Below are positions 23,042 to 33,892 of a stretch of 64,000 nt of DNA, in pieces. The position numbers were made by a program, and so were the translations under genes. Positions within the stretch are counted from its first letter, which is position 1, and each line of letters begins with the position of its first letter. Under the pieces are notes generated by a model. That model searched no databases and was not told the origin of the DNA. It saw only the letters and a list, made by a program, of their open reading frames with translations. Source of the stretch: Volvariella volvacea V23 (lineage: Eukaryota; Basidiomycota; Agaricomycetes; Agaricales; Pluteaceae); assembly GCA_000349905.1 (NCBI GenBank), contig KB722740.1:1279309-1343308 (forward strand), written 5' to 3'.

Positions 23042-24165
23042 TCACAAGAACTTGACCAAAACGCAAACTCTGAATTGCATACACTTCGCTTGTGCTTTCT
23101 CTCCACTTCGCTTAGTATTGCCGTGATTTTCCAGGCCGCTCAGAGCCATCGAAAGTGATCTTAATTCTAACGAGGTTAGCTTGTTCCGTTGACCTGCTCC
23201 GCAGTTCGAAGGCCAAAGACTTTTCAACTGTCAGCACATGGCTTGGAGCGGCTCGGAGAGCCACGGCAACACTACGGCCGTTCTGTAACAGTTATCGAGG
23301 TTGAAAACTGTGTTCGGAAAGTGACCATACGGCAAATGATTTCAAGTCAAGTACCGGCGTGAAAGGGTTGGATTCCATCTTGTGAAACAAACCAAAGAAA
23401 TTGCGGACATTGTAGGCGAGAAGGGCGTGAAAGCCAAGTATTGTCGTCTGAAACGTTAGGTCATCAGTGGAGTCCTCGGTTTGATGCCAGAAGGACCAGA
23501 TGGAAGTGGAGAAAGGGGGGCAAAATGACGCAAGATGTATGAGCAGGACTGAGTACACCCTGGTGCTCTGAGTCGCGCAAGGTCAGGAGGTATAAAGGTA
23601 GCCGCCATCGGTACTGCCGAAGATGAGTGCGTCATGCATAACCAGATGGTTTGATCGAAGCTAGAATTGCCGTCGTCGAGTTGCTTCATCCTGCTGACAA
23701 GATACTAGAAATAAGAAAGATAGTCGACAAGAAAGTGCGCAGGGAACGTGTTCAACAACTTGTAAACATTGTAGTGTCGATCAGTACATTCGTGTTTCTG
23801 ACATGTGTGCTGAGTAAAATGCAAAATGGCTGATTAGTACTTCACTGATACAAATACTTCTTCCAACCTACCTGAATCACGTTGGAATCCATCAAACGCA
23901 TCAGCTCCAAGAGCGGCGGAGAAAGGCCTCGTATGACTCTCAGCTTATCAACTCGCGGTGAGGTAACTCCAGCTCGTATCCCAACGAATCCGCTTTGGTT
24001 CGGCGGATGTGATGGTGAAGGAGTGTGTTGCTGGACATGACTTGCGACTGGGGCCGCAGTACGTTTCTAAATATTTCATGCAAATCTAAAAATGATGCTT
24101 GGAAGTCTTGTGTATTGAGGATGGAAAATCTAGCTTACAGAAACTGCTGAAAGGACGTCATACGA
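23042..24165 (-). CDS. Unidentified spliced gene, partial reconstruction
   Basis: Coding-like reverse-strand exons lie just downstream of PTPA, but the family is not recognised. One exon (about 24069-23875) reads through SGFVGIRAGVTSPRV and LRVIRGLSPPLLELMRLMD. It splices in phase, across an intron ending at TTATTTCTAG, to YLVSRMKQLDDGNSSFDQTI and MAATFIPPDLARLRAP. Further exons read ILGFHALLAYNVRNFFGLF and, after an intron of about 70 bp, NGRSVAVALRAAP and LAFELRSRSTEQANLVRIKI. The junction between the second and third blocks does not keep phase in my hands, so either a small exon is missed or the gene is damaged. A possible first exon is MTSFQQF near 24160, but it joins only to another frame. 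Treat the ends and start as approximate. Confidence 0.3.
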
Positions 24166-24249
24166 AATCAAGTGCACATTCCCCCTCCATTCGCCATGCC
24201 AATTGACCAGTGCAACCCACTTTCTAATCTCAACTCTGTCAAAATCCAC

Positions 24250-25794
24250 TCAATCAAAAGGAACAGGTCTGATACCAGGCCCAACCAATCTCAGCCCCGG
24301 TTGCTTATTCTTCTGTTCTGCTTCAGCAGCAGCGAAGGCCGAAGGCACGGGTATTCCACAGCAATCGCCCCACCCAACTTCTCGTTGCCCTGCACCACCC
24401 AAATCGCCTTCTCCATTTGTTTCTCCAGGTTCTAGCCCACGTATCTTGATTCCAGGTGGTAGGTTCTGCGGTATCCGGGGATGTACATGCCCATGATGTG
24501 GATCATGAGAATCAGAAGATGCAGGGTGGGCATGGGTCTGGACAGAAGGACCATCCCATGGTATTAGAGAGCCAAAGAGGAAGTGTTGCATCACGGGGAG
24601 TTTGTTCAGAACTTCAGCGAGGTACATCTTAATCATGCCTGAGTTGACTTTGTCCCATGTTTTGACGGCGGAAATGTCATCAAGCATCGGTGAATGCCAG
24701 CGCAGGGATGCCGTCTTAATCTGTGGATGGACGAGGGTCAACAGCCACACTACAGTCTAACATAGCAAACGGGTAACGGGGATAGGACGCACGGAATTAA
24801 TGAACTGGATGCAGGCAAAGTATATATAATGTTTTGCATATTCCTCAACGATTTCTGGATCATGAATTGCTTTTGGTCGAATGAATTTATGCCCTAATTC
24901 AAGGTGAGCAACGGGCAGTAACAGCAGAACCGCCCTCATACCTCGCAGCTGCGCTGATCCAAAAAGGAATGGAAGGAAGTGGTAGTCGTCCAACCCCCAA
25001 ACACCATGAGAACCAGCGGGTTCGAGCCAATATGTGGACTGAAGGGTGCGCATGACTTGAAGGTATCTTCATGGTAAATTAGCTTTCAGTGCTTTTGGCA
25101 CACACAAACTCCAGCACACCTCCAGAATACCCTAATGACGATCACCTTACGATCGCTAGGTTTCAACACGCCTAAATCTTCCAGGCATATTCTATGCAGG
25201 GAAGGTTAGAAGCGCATATACGTAGAAGAAAGTGACTACAACTTACAACCAGCAGAGGAAATTCAGTTCCATCCCACTTCCATAATCTATTCGTGTACGA
25301 TTACCCCATGATTCATTGAAATACGTCGATATTTCCTCTACAGCTCCTTCAGGCAAGCCAGGGAGCGTCGCATGTAGAGCTGGTGATAACTGACCACTCG
25401 AGACGGCATCAACGAACTCCAGTCTAACGCAAGACTATGATTGCAAACGTGCTCACCTCTCCAACCCTATCATAGAACGTGCGGAAAGCAGGATTTCCAA
25501 AACGTGAGGCCTTGTTCTCTACTGGAGGCGTCTCCTTGGAGAGTTGCTCGACTTGATCAAGTGTCGCGATGATGGCTTTTGTAGCCTACAAAAATCGGCT
25601 ATAAGAGCAATTTAAGAGCTATTTTGAGCGTTACCCACCTCAGATTCTTCGCATTGATCTGTCAACTTGATCCCAAAGACAGAGTCATTCAAAGTCTCGA
25701 TGTACGACACGATCTTCTGGTGGGCCTTGGAGGTTTGGAAGTACTCCAACTGCTCGTTCGTCAATATCGCTTTCTGCAGTTGTATATACGACAT
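24250..25794 (-). CDS. Serine/threonine-protein phosphatase 2A activator (PTPA, Rrd-type peptidyl-prolyl isomerase)
   Basis: The phosphotyrosyl phosphatase activator, a peptidyl-prolyl cis/trans isomerase that helps fold and activate the PP2A catalytic subunit in cytosol and nucleus. Spliced exons give the expected family blocks in order: [50 protein letters not shown] then [22 protein letters not shown], and [20 protein letters not shown] then [13 protein letters not shown]. These are followed by [18 protein letters not shown] and [17 protein letters not shown], ending [12 protein letters not shown] fungal extension of about 90 residues follows, beginning with a His-rich stretch ([20 protein letters not shown]), then Gly/Pro-rich sequence ending RPVPFD-stop at 24250. 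It has seven or eight exons. It is divergent from SURF6 across 146 bp. Confidence 0.95.
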
Positions 25795-25940
25795 TGTGAG
25801 GTAAATTTGAAAGGTCGAAGCGCGGTTCTGAAGTGGTGATGGTGGTGTAGAGTAAAGTGGTAAGTGTAATCAATTTCGGCGATGATGCATGTGACCCTAA
25901 CCTTACTTTTTCTCCCCCATCACTGCCGCGGTCTCCAAAG
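25795..25940. promoter_or_regulatory. Compact bidirectional promoter, PTPA / SURF6
   Basis: Only 146 bp separate the two divergent start codons, so both promoters and 5' leaders share this DNA. It contains a TGGTGATGGTGGTG run and a CCCCCATCACTGCCGCGG segment. Two housekeeping genes under one short promoter suggests constitutive co-expression (inference). Confidence 0.6.
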
Positions 25941-27681
25941 ATGCCAACGGCGACGGCGACGCTCAGGGCCTCAATAGAACGCCATAACGATACATTTGAG
26001 TCTCTACTCAAGTTGATACCAGCCAAATACTATCTAGTTCAGGATGGTGATAGCCAGGTAGGTACCTCCTCGCCCCAACTCTCCCCGTTATCTAAGTACA
26101 CACGAAACCGATAATCTCAATTCAATATGCAGGGCGCTTCGAAGTACCAGAAACACAAAAAGCAAAAGGCACCGAAGCAAGCCATTAAGGAGGCCTCAAA
26201 GAAGGCCAAACGAGAAAAGGTACCTTACCTTTTCCTTCATTTTTCGTCCGTGGTCCATGTCAAAAGGGGTGCAGCACCTTTTCTCCGTCGTATGTGCATT
26301 GGATGCATCAACTGGATCTCATTTTTATTGTGATGACGATGGGCTCATCAAAACCTAATCCTCGCTCCCCACACATTTGAATGACCTGCTAACAGCGATA
26401 TTCGCTTCGTATAGCTTGACCCCGACAACAACAAGACTATAGTCGATCTCCAAAACGAAGCAGCCGCGCAATCCAAGAAGAAGGGGAAGGGGAAGGCAGC
26501 TCCGGAGTCTGATGACGAGGGGGGTTCAGAAGACGACGATATCGACATGGATGTCGACGTGGAAGAGCTCGAAGTGCAAGGGGAAGAGACCTCACGACGG
26601 AAAAGCAGAAGTAAGACTGGTGCTGGAGATGGGGACGACGAGGAGGCCAGCGAGGCCAGCGATGGAGACGATAATGACCATATGGACGCGCAGGACATTG
26701 TGCCCATATCAACTACTGGGATTGAAGAACTACGAGAAAAGCTACACGCAAAAATGGCCCTATTACGGCGTGGCGGCGCTGGTACTGGCGAGCCTGGGGA
26801 TAAAGACGAACTGATAGAAGAACGAAGAAGGCACCGAGCTGCTTTGCGAGAACGACGACGAAAAGAGACCCGGGAGAAGATACGACGTGAGAAAGAGGCT
26901 AAAGGGAAGAAGGACAAGAAGAAAGATGGAAATGATAAGGATAGAAGACAGGAGATGAAAGTTCAAGGAAACCTGACCAAGGTGGGTGACCCATTGGTCA
27001 ACCTTGAACGCTTTTGCTCATGGTTTGAATCACGCTGCGCATAGACCCAACTACTGGTTCCAGATACGCCTCACCACCAAACCCTCGCATTTTCGTCAAT
27101 TGTTGACTCCTCATCATCAAAACCTACTCCTTCCAAAAAGTCTCAACAGGTCAAAGCCTCCTCGAACCCCAAACAAGCATTAGAACAGCTCACCTCACGA
27201 AAAGAAAGACTCGCGTCAATGCCTGAAGATAAACGCGAGATGATCGAGGAAAAGGATAAGTGGGCTAAGGCAGAAGCTAGGATGGAGGGCGTCAAAGTGC
27301 ATGATGACGAAGCGAGACTGAAGAAGGCTGTCAAGAGGAAGGAAAAAGAGAAAAGCAAATCTAAGAAACAATGGTATGACTTCCTTCTTTTCTACGCTTT
27401 CTTTCTCTTCTATTCTTTTTTTGCGCTTCTCTCCAATTATATGCGCCCCGCTAACGACACCCTCTTCTAGGGATGAACGTAAAGAGCAACTCGCAGCATC
27501 GATGGCCGCCAAGCAAAAGAAACGAGCCGACAATATCGCCATGCGTAACGAACGTAGGAACGATAAACGAAAAGGTACCAAACCCAAAGGCAGCAATAAC
27601 CCGAAAGGCAAAGCACGTCCTGGGTTCGAAGGGAAGTCATTTGGGGGTTCGGGAAAGTTTAAGGGGAAAGGGAAGTCATAG
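25941..27681 (+). CDS. SURF6 / Rrp14-family nucleolar ribosome biogenesis protein
   Basis: A nucleolar protein of the SURF6/Rrp14 family, needed for pre-rRNA processing and ribosomal subunit assembly. Exons: MPTATATLRASIERHNDTFE with LLKLIPAKYYL (N-terminal Rrp14 motif), KYQKHKKQKAPKQA, a long exon with an acidic tract (EDDDIDMDVDVEELEV), then the SURF6 domain. That domain begins ELREKLHAKMALLRRGG and continues with ERRRHRAALRERRRKETREK, ALEQLTSRKERLASMPEDKR and KWAKAEARMEGVKVHDDEAR. The last exon carries DNIAMRNERRNDKRKGTKPK and a Gly/Lys/Phe-rich basic tail. It has six or so exons and about 430 residues. Composition is extreme in Lys/Arg/Glu as usual for the family. Confidence 0.93.
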
Positions 27682-28199
27682 CACCTAGGTTTTGAATCCT
27701 TGGGATAAGGCTACTAGGCTGTGTCCGTCATCAGGTGGATTCGGCGTGGCGATGGCATTGCAAGCCTTCGTTGGACGTCTAACGTTCAATGGTACTTTTG
27801 CTGGGCTGGAAAGCTCAGTCTAGTATATATCTACTGATGTTCGACAAGAATATCGAGAATTTGTTTGACTTAACGCGCAGCCAATTCGCATGGCCCGAGA
27901 GGATGGTGTCGTTTCATCTGCACGCGCATCCCAGGCATCACCGACTTTCAATCTCAGCAATTTCACACTTAGCGCTCAATTTTGATTGATAACCACCCAC
28001 TCAATGATAGTTCTTTTCACGACAGGTAAGCATGTCATGGGAGCAAGGGAGATCTTCCTCCCAATCCACCCAAATCATCGTATTAACTTCTTATGTTCGT
28101 GCTCTCACCATATGTCGTGACGTTGGTCAGTTCATTTTTGTGCACAAGAGAGAGGATAATCACTGTTGTGCCTCTTAAATGACGGATTTGCAGCCGCAA
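27682..28199. other. Convergent intergenic region, SURF6 / F-box-like gene A
   Basis: A 518-bp convergent interval with both 3' untranslated regions. No coding exon is supported. Confidence 0.4.
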
Positions 28200-29628
28200 T
28201 CAAGAGGCTCCTCCCGGCCTGACCCGCTCCCCAAACTTCCTACAATATTCTCGGAAATCTGCAATATGTTCTTGGAATGTCCAATCCAAGCTATTTGTCC
28301 CTGAGATTCCATAGCGAATATTTGAGAAATTGATTACCTCTACGAGCCTATTAAAAATAACTACTCACATTTTAACTTATGCGGATAAGTTTCTGCGACA
28401 TAGAGAGATCTCTCCCGTCCCGTCTTCGTCATCTTTTCCCGAATGAGCTGAACCCATGCTGTCCGTTTCCCCATTCTTGACACATCAATGTACACATCCC
28501 GCAGCTCGTTGAATCTAGACTCCAATGAGAGTTCGTCGTCTAACCTTTCCAAGTGCTCGCCCCAAAGTTTTTGGGACACAGGGGTGCCAAAGAGGCTTTC
28601 ATCATATTCGTTGTTGTATATCCAGATTTGTAGCTCTGTAAGGCGATTGTTGCTTGGAATTGTGGAGAGCTGAGATACGATCCATGGGATCATGGTGGAT
28701 TCGTCTGATGTCTTGTGGAAAATCGAGAATACAAGACACGTTAAGTGTGGTAGTAGATGCAGATTGAGCAAGGGAAGTTTCTGATCGCGAAGACGACTTG
28801 ATGCCCGTCTAACTAGCACTGAACGGTTGACCAGAGAGCAAATAAGGATGAGAGAGTACGCTCACAGTTATAAGGAGGACTGATTGCCAGTACCTCGACC
28901 GATGAAGCCTCTCGGGCGAGTGACTTGGCCCATTGAGTCAAATCATCAGGATGGGTCGCTTCAATTGCGAGGGCATGCAAATTACGGAAGGTAACAGCAC
29001 ATTCTGGGTTTGACCAAAGGAAGGATTCCAAAGTCCAATCTCGATGTGGGCGAATGAAAAAGGACTTGAGGGGCACTCGAACGGGAGTTGGGTCGAGTTC
29101 ACAGGGTTCTGGGGAGACAATCACCGAACGATAGAGCCCCAGATGTTGGAGGGAGGTACATAAGAGAATGTATTCTCCAGGAAACCGAGTGCAATCAGAA
29201 ATATGTAGACGAGTAACTGAAGGCTTGCAGCAAAGTCGAACGAGCTCCATGTCATCTGGTTTGCAATTAGAGCATGTCAAAGATACCTCCGTCAGGTTGA
29301 CGAGTCGCTCCAGGATGGAAACGATGATCGGAAGGCTGGAGTTATGACCAGCAACGTCCATGGTTAAGGACTGGACGTGCTTGAGCTGCGTTGGTATATC
29401 CTCCAGGAGCTCCGTAAAGCGGCGAACACACCTGTCTTGGAGCCTCTGCGAGTCAATGTCTCTCACCCGCCAGATGGTTAGATGATGGAATAGGTATCGC
29501 TGGGAAGCTAGAGCGAAGGACCAGCAGATTAAGCTACATGTCTGCAGAGCAATGCGATCATATTTGAGACGGCTGGTGATTACGTCGATGAGTTCGTCGG
29601 GTATCTCCTTATTGCAGAGTAGGACCAT
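28200..29628 (-). CDS. F-box-like protein A (tandem paralogue 1)
   Basis: A member of a basidiomycete-type F-box/hypothetical family, probably a substrate adaptor of SCF ubiquitin ligases. The N-terminus MVLLCNKEIPDELIDVITS continues with TCSLICWSFALASQRYLFHH, matching the F-box-like pattern of an IP.ELID..I helix followed by C.LVCRSW/F. The body is leucine-rich and ends its first long exon at ISPPYNC. A second exon (from about 28812) reads RRASSRLRDQKLPLLNLHLL and ends SLYVAETYPHKLK. A short last exon, supported by homology with copy B, begins TNSLDWTFQEHIADFREY and stops at 28200-28202. The 29628 start is chosen by alignment with copy B; an in-frame ATG exists further upstream at 29772. About 440 residues. 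Confidence 0.7.
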
Positions 29629-29823
29629 CGTATTCCGGGTGATGCTGCGGCTGTTAGAGTTGAAGCAGACCAAATACAGTAGGCGCAATATTGGTCGCCC
29701 AACTGGAAAGTGCCGAATCTGACTCCTGTTCAGCATATAATCCTTAGAGAAGCTTATATTGACCGCATTCACGAATTGTAATTACTACTGTTAGTAATCT
29801 AGCTCAGGATACAAAATCAGCAG

Positions 29824-31182
29824 CTATCCTGACTTCCTAGCATAGTGCTTGATGGCCGCGATGCGCTCTTGGAACTCGGAGTCTATGGCATCAAACCCTA
29901 TGACGCGATAGTATCAGTCGTTGACAAGGGAACTTTGAGAAGCCATACAAGTCATACACACATTTAAGGCCATCCCAATAATCCTTGATAACGCAGAGAG
30001 ATTTCCGTTCTCTGGTCTTCTTCATCACGTCCCGAACCAGTGCAGCATGCTCGGCGTAATCTTCCATGCCCGAAACATCCATGTATACATCCCGCAGCTT
30101 GTCGAATCTTGGTTCAGAAAGCAGATCATCTAACCTTTGCAGATTCCGATTCCAATGATCGCCAAACATGACATTTTCTGGGATCGGATCGTGATAGTCG
30201 TCATCATACAGCCAAATGTGGAGTTCCGTGAGATTGTTGTTGATGGGGATACGGGAGAGTTGAGAGATGACCCAAGGGATTGAAGTGAGTTTCTCTTCCG
30301 GCATCTCGTAAAATGAGAACACAAGGCATGTGATACGTGGTAGAAGGCCCAAATCGAGCAACGAGAACTGGTGGTTGCTGGGACTGTCTAATGGAACTGC
30401 AACTAACATGGACGATTAACAAGCAGAAATAGAAGAAGTACTAGGTACTCACACTCAGCAGGCGGACTGATCGCGAGCACCTCTAGCGATGAGCACCTCT
30501 CGATGAGGGGTTTAGCACGCTGAACAAAATCCGATGGATCCACCAACTTAATTCCAAGTGCGTTCAGACTATGGAGGCTGACAGGACATCCTGGGGTGAG
30601 TAACCAGCGATATAGTCCCTCATTCAGGTGACAAATAAAGACAGATTTGAGTGGCACTTGAAAGCGCGGCGAGTCAGGTTCTGGATACATCGGAGATTTT
30701 AAGCGATAAAGCCCTAGGTGTTGGAGAGAGACGCATTGGCGAAGGTATCCGCCAGGAGCTCCGGTACCATGGCAATCAAAGCGAGTGACAGTGGGCTTGC
30801 AGCAGAGGTAAACGAGCTTGAGGAGCTGTGCAGAGCTATCGTCGTATTCTAGCTCCACCCGCTCTAGATTGACCATACGCTCCAGGATGGGGACGAGGAC
30901 TGGAAGGCTGGATTGATGGCCAGCAATGGCTATTCTTAAAGATCGGACATGCTTCAGATGCCCTCCTACCCCTTCAATGAGCCCCTTGTAGTAGAGGACG
31001 GGATTTTCTATATCGCTTGCCCTCCGGATCCGTAGATGATAAAATATGTATTGCTGAGCATAGGGCGTAAAGGAGCGGCAGACCAAGCTACAGGCTCGGA
31101 GAGTTCGTTGGTATCCTTTGAAGAAGCTGATGATATCGCCAATGAGTTCTTGGGGTACCTCCTTGTTGCAGAGCACGACCAT
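29824..31182 (-). CDS. F-box-like protein B (tandem paralogue 2)
   Basis: The second tandem copy, same strand, 195 bp upstream of copy A's start. MVVLCNKEVPQELIGDIISF and TLRACSLVCRSFTPYAQQY form the F-box-like N-terminus. The body shares GH(Q/N)SSLP, ILERMVNL, VYLCCKPTVTRF and SLQHLGLYR with copy A. The long exon ends at ISPPAEC. An intron near 30410-30450 leads to SNHQFSLLDLGLLPRITCLV and NNNLTELHIWLYDDDYHD. A second intron after DYWDGLK leads to a short last exon reading FDAIDSEFQERIAAIKHYAR, stopping at 29824-29826. The open frame extends 5' to 31488, but homology and the family start support 31182. Target unknown; the family role in ubiquitin-mediated turnover is an inference from the F-box-like region. 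Confidence 0.72.
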
Positions 31183-31991
31183 CTTGTGCCAGGAGCATTG
31201 CTGGGACTGGACGCCATGGGGAGTCACAAAACGGCAAACCCCGAGTCGCGCGACAGGCACTTTGACGTGCTGTGGAATTGATAGTTGACACTGGTATTGG
31301 TATGCTGTCTCCATTTCAGCATGCAGGCATGAAGATGAGCGGCTGACATTCCAGCGCCTAAAGTGCAGGTTTCGTATCTGGCCTTTATATAGAGGCCATA
31401 AGAACACGAAAAAGAGGGTCGGAGGTGATGATGATGTGACCGCATGTGCCTGGTGGGGTAGAACTGGTGAAAGCAATACTGGTGGCATTGGCCCGGGTGT
31501 TGGCGCCAGTAAATGTAATGTTCACACTGTCAATAAACTTCAGGATATGGATTGCCACAAGAGGGGTACAGTGCCCCTCATATACTAAATGGACTAATTG
31601 TGAAATTACAAACTCGTGGGCAATCTTGATTCGCATAGTAGATACGCACAAATCTTCTCCTAATTGGTATACACCAGACACCATTAGGGTTATTCGTAGG
31701 CCGATACACAAATCCACTTCTCGGACATGGAAATTTAGCTAGTCACAGATAATCAGTTCATTGTACCTTGCCGACTCGAACACTGAACGATAGCCACAAC
31801 ACCAAGAAAAAGGGATTATGGAGGAACTGGTTGTGCAGCACATTTGCATCTTCAAGATAAAGAAAAGTGTGTATACTTCATTCCCTGTTGCTTATTTGAA
31901 ACCCCAAGAGTGCCAGATCGGTTAGAATGAGGGAAAGTGAGCGTCAATTAATTGGGTTCAGTACGTATGTACATCATTGCGTACGCTACGC
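31183..31991. other. Intergenic region upstream of F-box-like gene B
   Basis: About 800 bp with only weak open frames, including the 5' extension of gene B's frame (31183-31488), which lacks family similarity. It should hold gene B's promoter and the terminator of the membrane-protein gene. Confidence 0.35.
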
Positions 31992-33045
31992 TCAAGCAGA
32001 AAAGACGACTCTGCCTTCTTTACTTCGCTGACTCTCCCCAATCCCCCCACGAAGCACTATCGCTGCAAACTTTTTCAAGCACCCTCCACCCACATCCCAA
32101 GCCCTCAACTCCGGCCTGCCCAGCTCCATCACCATCACGTACCAGAATGTAGTCATTAGCCCAAATATTATGGCCCCTATCAGAGTACGTAGGAAGGAGG
32201 CAAAGGGGTTAATTAGGGGCGTGAGGTGGACACAATAAAACTCAGCGGTAGTATTGGTGATGGTGGTATTGATGATTGTGCTGGAATTGATATAGCTCAT
32301 GGCCGTGGTCGCATTTGTATCTATAATGGTAAAATTTTGATCGCTGAACGTGGTGAGGTTGAAATTGTCGGCCGATTCGATCATTGCAGGAGTGGCGCAT
32401 GGGTCGAGGAGTTGGTAGGTTGTAACGGCCACGAGAGTGATTCCGAAGAGGAGAGTAGCAATAGCGTGGGCGCAAATACGGGTGGACCTGATGGATTTTA
32501 GTTTTATGAAGAATATAGCGGTAACGTCTTTGGGTGCGGTGTTGCTGTTATGCACGTCGGATTCGGGGTCAGTGTTGGGATTCCGAGTTAGGGGTGTGTA
32601 GGTGGACTCGAACTCTAGTTTCTTTTTGAGATTCTCTGGGTCGCCTGACTGGAGGGATGAATCAGAATCCGGAAGTGGCTTGTGATTGAGGAGGGACTTA
32701 CAGTTGGTTGCACGGTGTGTAGAAGCGATTGAATGAAGAGGGTTATTGCCAGCGGCCAAGTCGTGAATCGTACCCTGATCCGATGATAGTGATAGTGAGA
32801 AACCAGGCACAAATTGAGAAGTAGAAACATGAAGTCTGCGCATACGCGATTGGCGTTTGAACTAGGATATAGTATAAAGCAAGAGAATAGGGTATAAGAA
32901 CTTACGAATTGCCAGACGGTTCTGAACTGGTTCACTAGGTATTGAAGTGTGACTGAAGAAACCGTGAGACGCTGAACACTTTGATGGAATAGGTGTACGT
33001 ACCTTCGTCAATGTGAACTTGCGCACGTATTTTGTTAGTCGACAT
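31992..33045 (-). CDS. Predicted four-helix membrane protein, unknown function
   Basis: A three-exon model. Exon 1 (33045-33003) encodes MSTNKIRAQVHIDE. Exon 2 starts at 32934 and continues VNQFRTVWQFVSSYTLFSCF, then RVCADFMFLLLNLCLVSHYH and TTWPLAITLFIQSLLHTV, giving two hydrophobic segments. After an intron near 32653-32701, exon 3 gives SGDPENLKKKLEF, the helix AHAIATLLFGITLVAVTTYQ and a loop rich in N-glycosylation sequons (NLT, NFT, NAT, NSS, NTT, NTT). It then gives a final helix FLRTLIGAIIFGLMTTFWYV and a cytoplasmic tail ending RVVFSA. The sequon-rich loop between helices 3 and 4 suggests that side faces the ER lumen or outside. No family is recognised. Confidence 0.6.
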
Positions 33046-33892
33046 GTTTGTATAGATGGTTAAGGAGATGAGGGAGTGTCCGCGGTATATAGGCTGGTGT
33101 CTGAACACTGCCTCACAAAAGGGGTCAAGTACCGCTGGTGGTGAGCGACATACTATATTTAGCATATAGATCGGCGTCGACTCGAGATTTGCCTCTGGAT
33201 CTCGCAAAGTGCGCCCATATCCGCCAGTCGTACGACCGGCCATCGGAGGCCGCGTTGACTGGTCCTTGCCAGCGTGAACGACAGCGTCACGGTCTGCAAA
33301 GTCGGTCGCGTGCAATTGCTAATAAGTGTACACCTCGCATGGCCACATCGGGCTCGAAGGGTTAATCACTGTCAGCGGTGGCAGTGACAACATCAGAGAT
33401 GCTGATTAGCTGGCTTGAAATGGCCGTGTGTGAATCTGCTGAATCGGCGCAGCCGCACACCAGCATGGCTGGACATTCTGCAGGCATGAAAAGTGCAGGT
33501 CTGGCGGCGAGAGCGGGATAGTTTAAGCAGACTGAAGCAGCTGGAGTTGAGGCTAAATCGCTTTCGGGCGTGGCCTTGGCACAGACGGTTACCGAAAAGG
33601 GAGGTCCGGGAGTGGTGACTAAGCGGAGTGGTAGCGGCGACGGGGACCAGCCCATTCAAACAATCTCTTCCTTCTCCTCCTCCACCATCCCCTCCCTTCT
33701 CCCAACTAACGATCCCTGCAGAGCCACCTCCCAGCCAAGGGCCGCAGTTTGACGTTCTTTTCTTTAATTCCAACTAGAGATTCTCCCAGCATCGTCCTTT
33801 TGCTTTTCCCATTCCCACCACCCACGTAGAGCAATTCTCTCGGTCACCCGCTCGCCCAGACTCGTCTCTTCCCTACCCTCGTCGGCGCCACA
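33046..33892. promoter_or_regulatory. Divergent promoter region upstream of chitin synthase
   Basis: About 850 bp between divergent starts. From 33660 to 33890 it is pyrimidine-rich (CTTCTCCTCC, TCTCCCAAC, TTTTGCTTTTCC), typical of highly expressed fungal promoters just upstream of the start. No coding exon is supported on either strand. Confidence 0.4.

Noticed and set aside
30403..31488. Longer N-terminus for F-box-like protein B, starting at 31488
   Set aside because: The extra 100 residues have no counterpart in copy A or the pseudogene, which both begin at the MV(V/L)LCNKE / MTLVCNK position.
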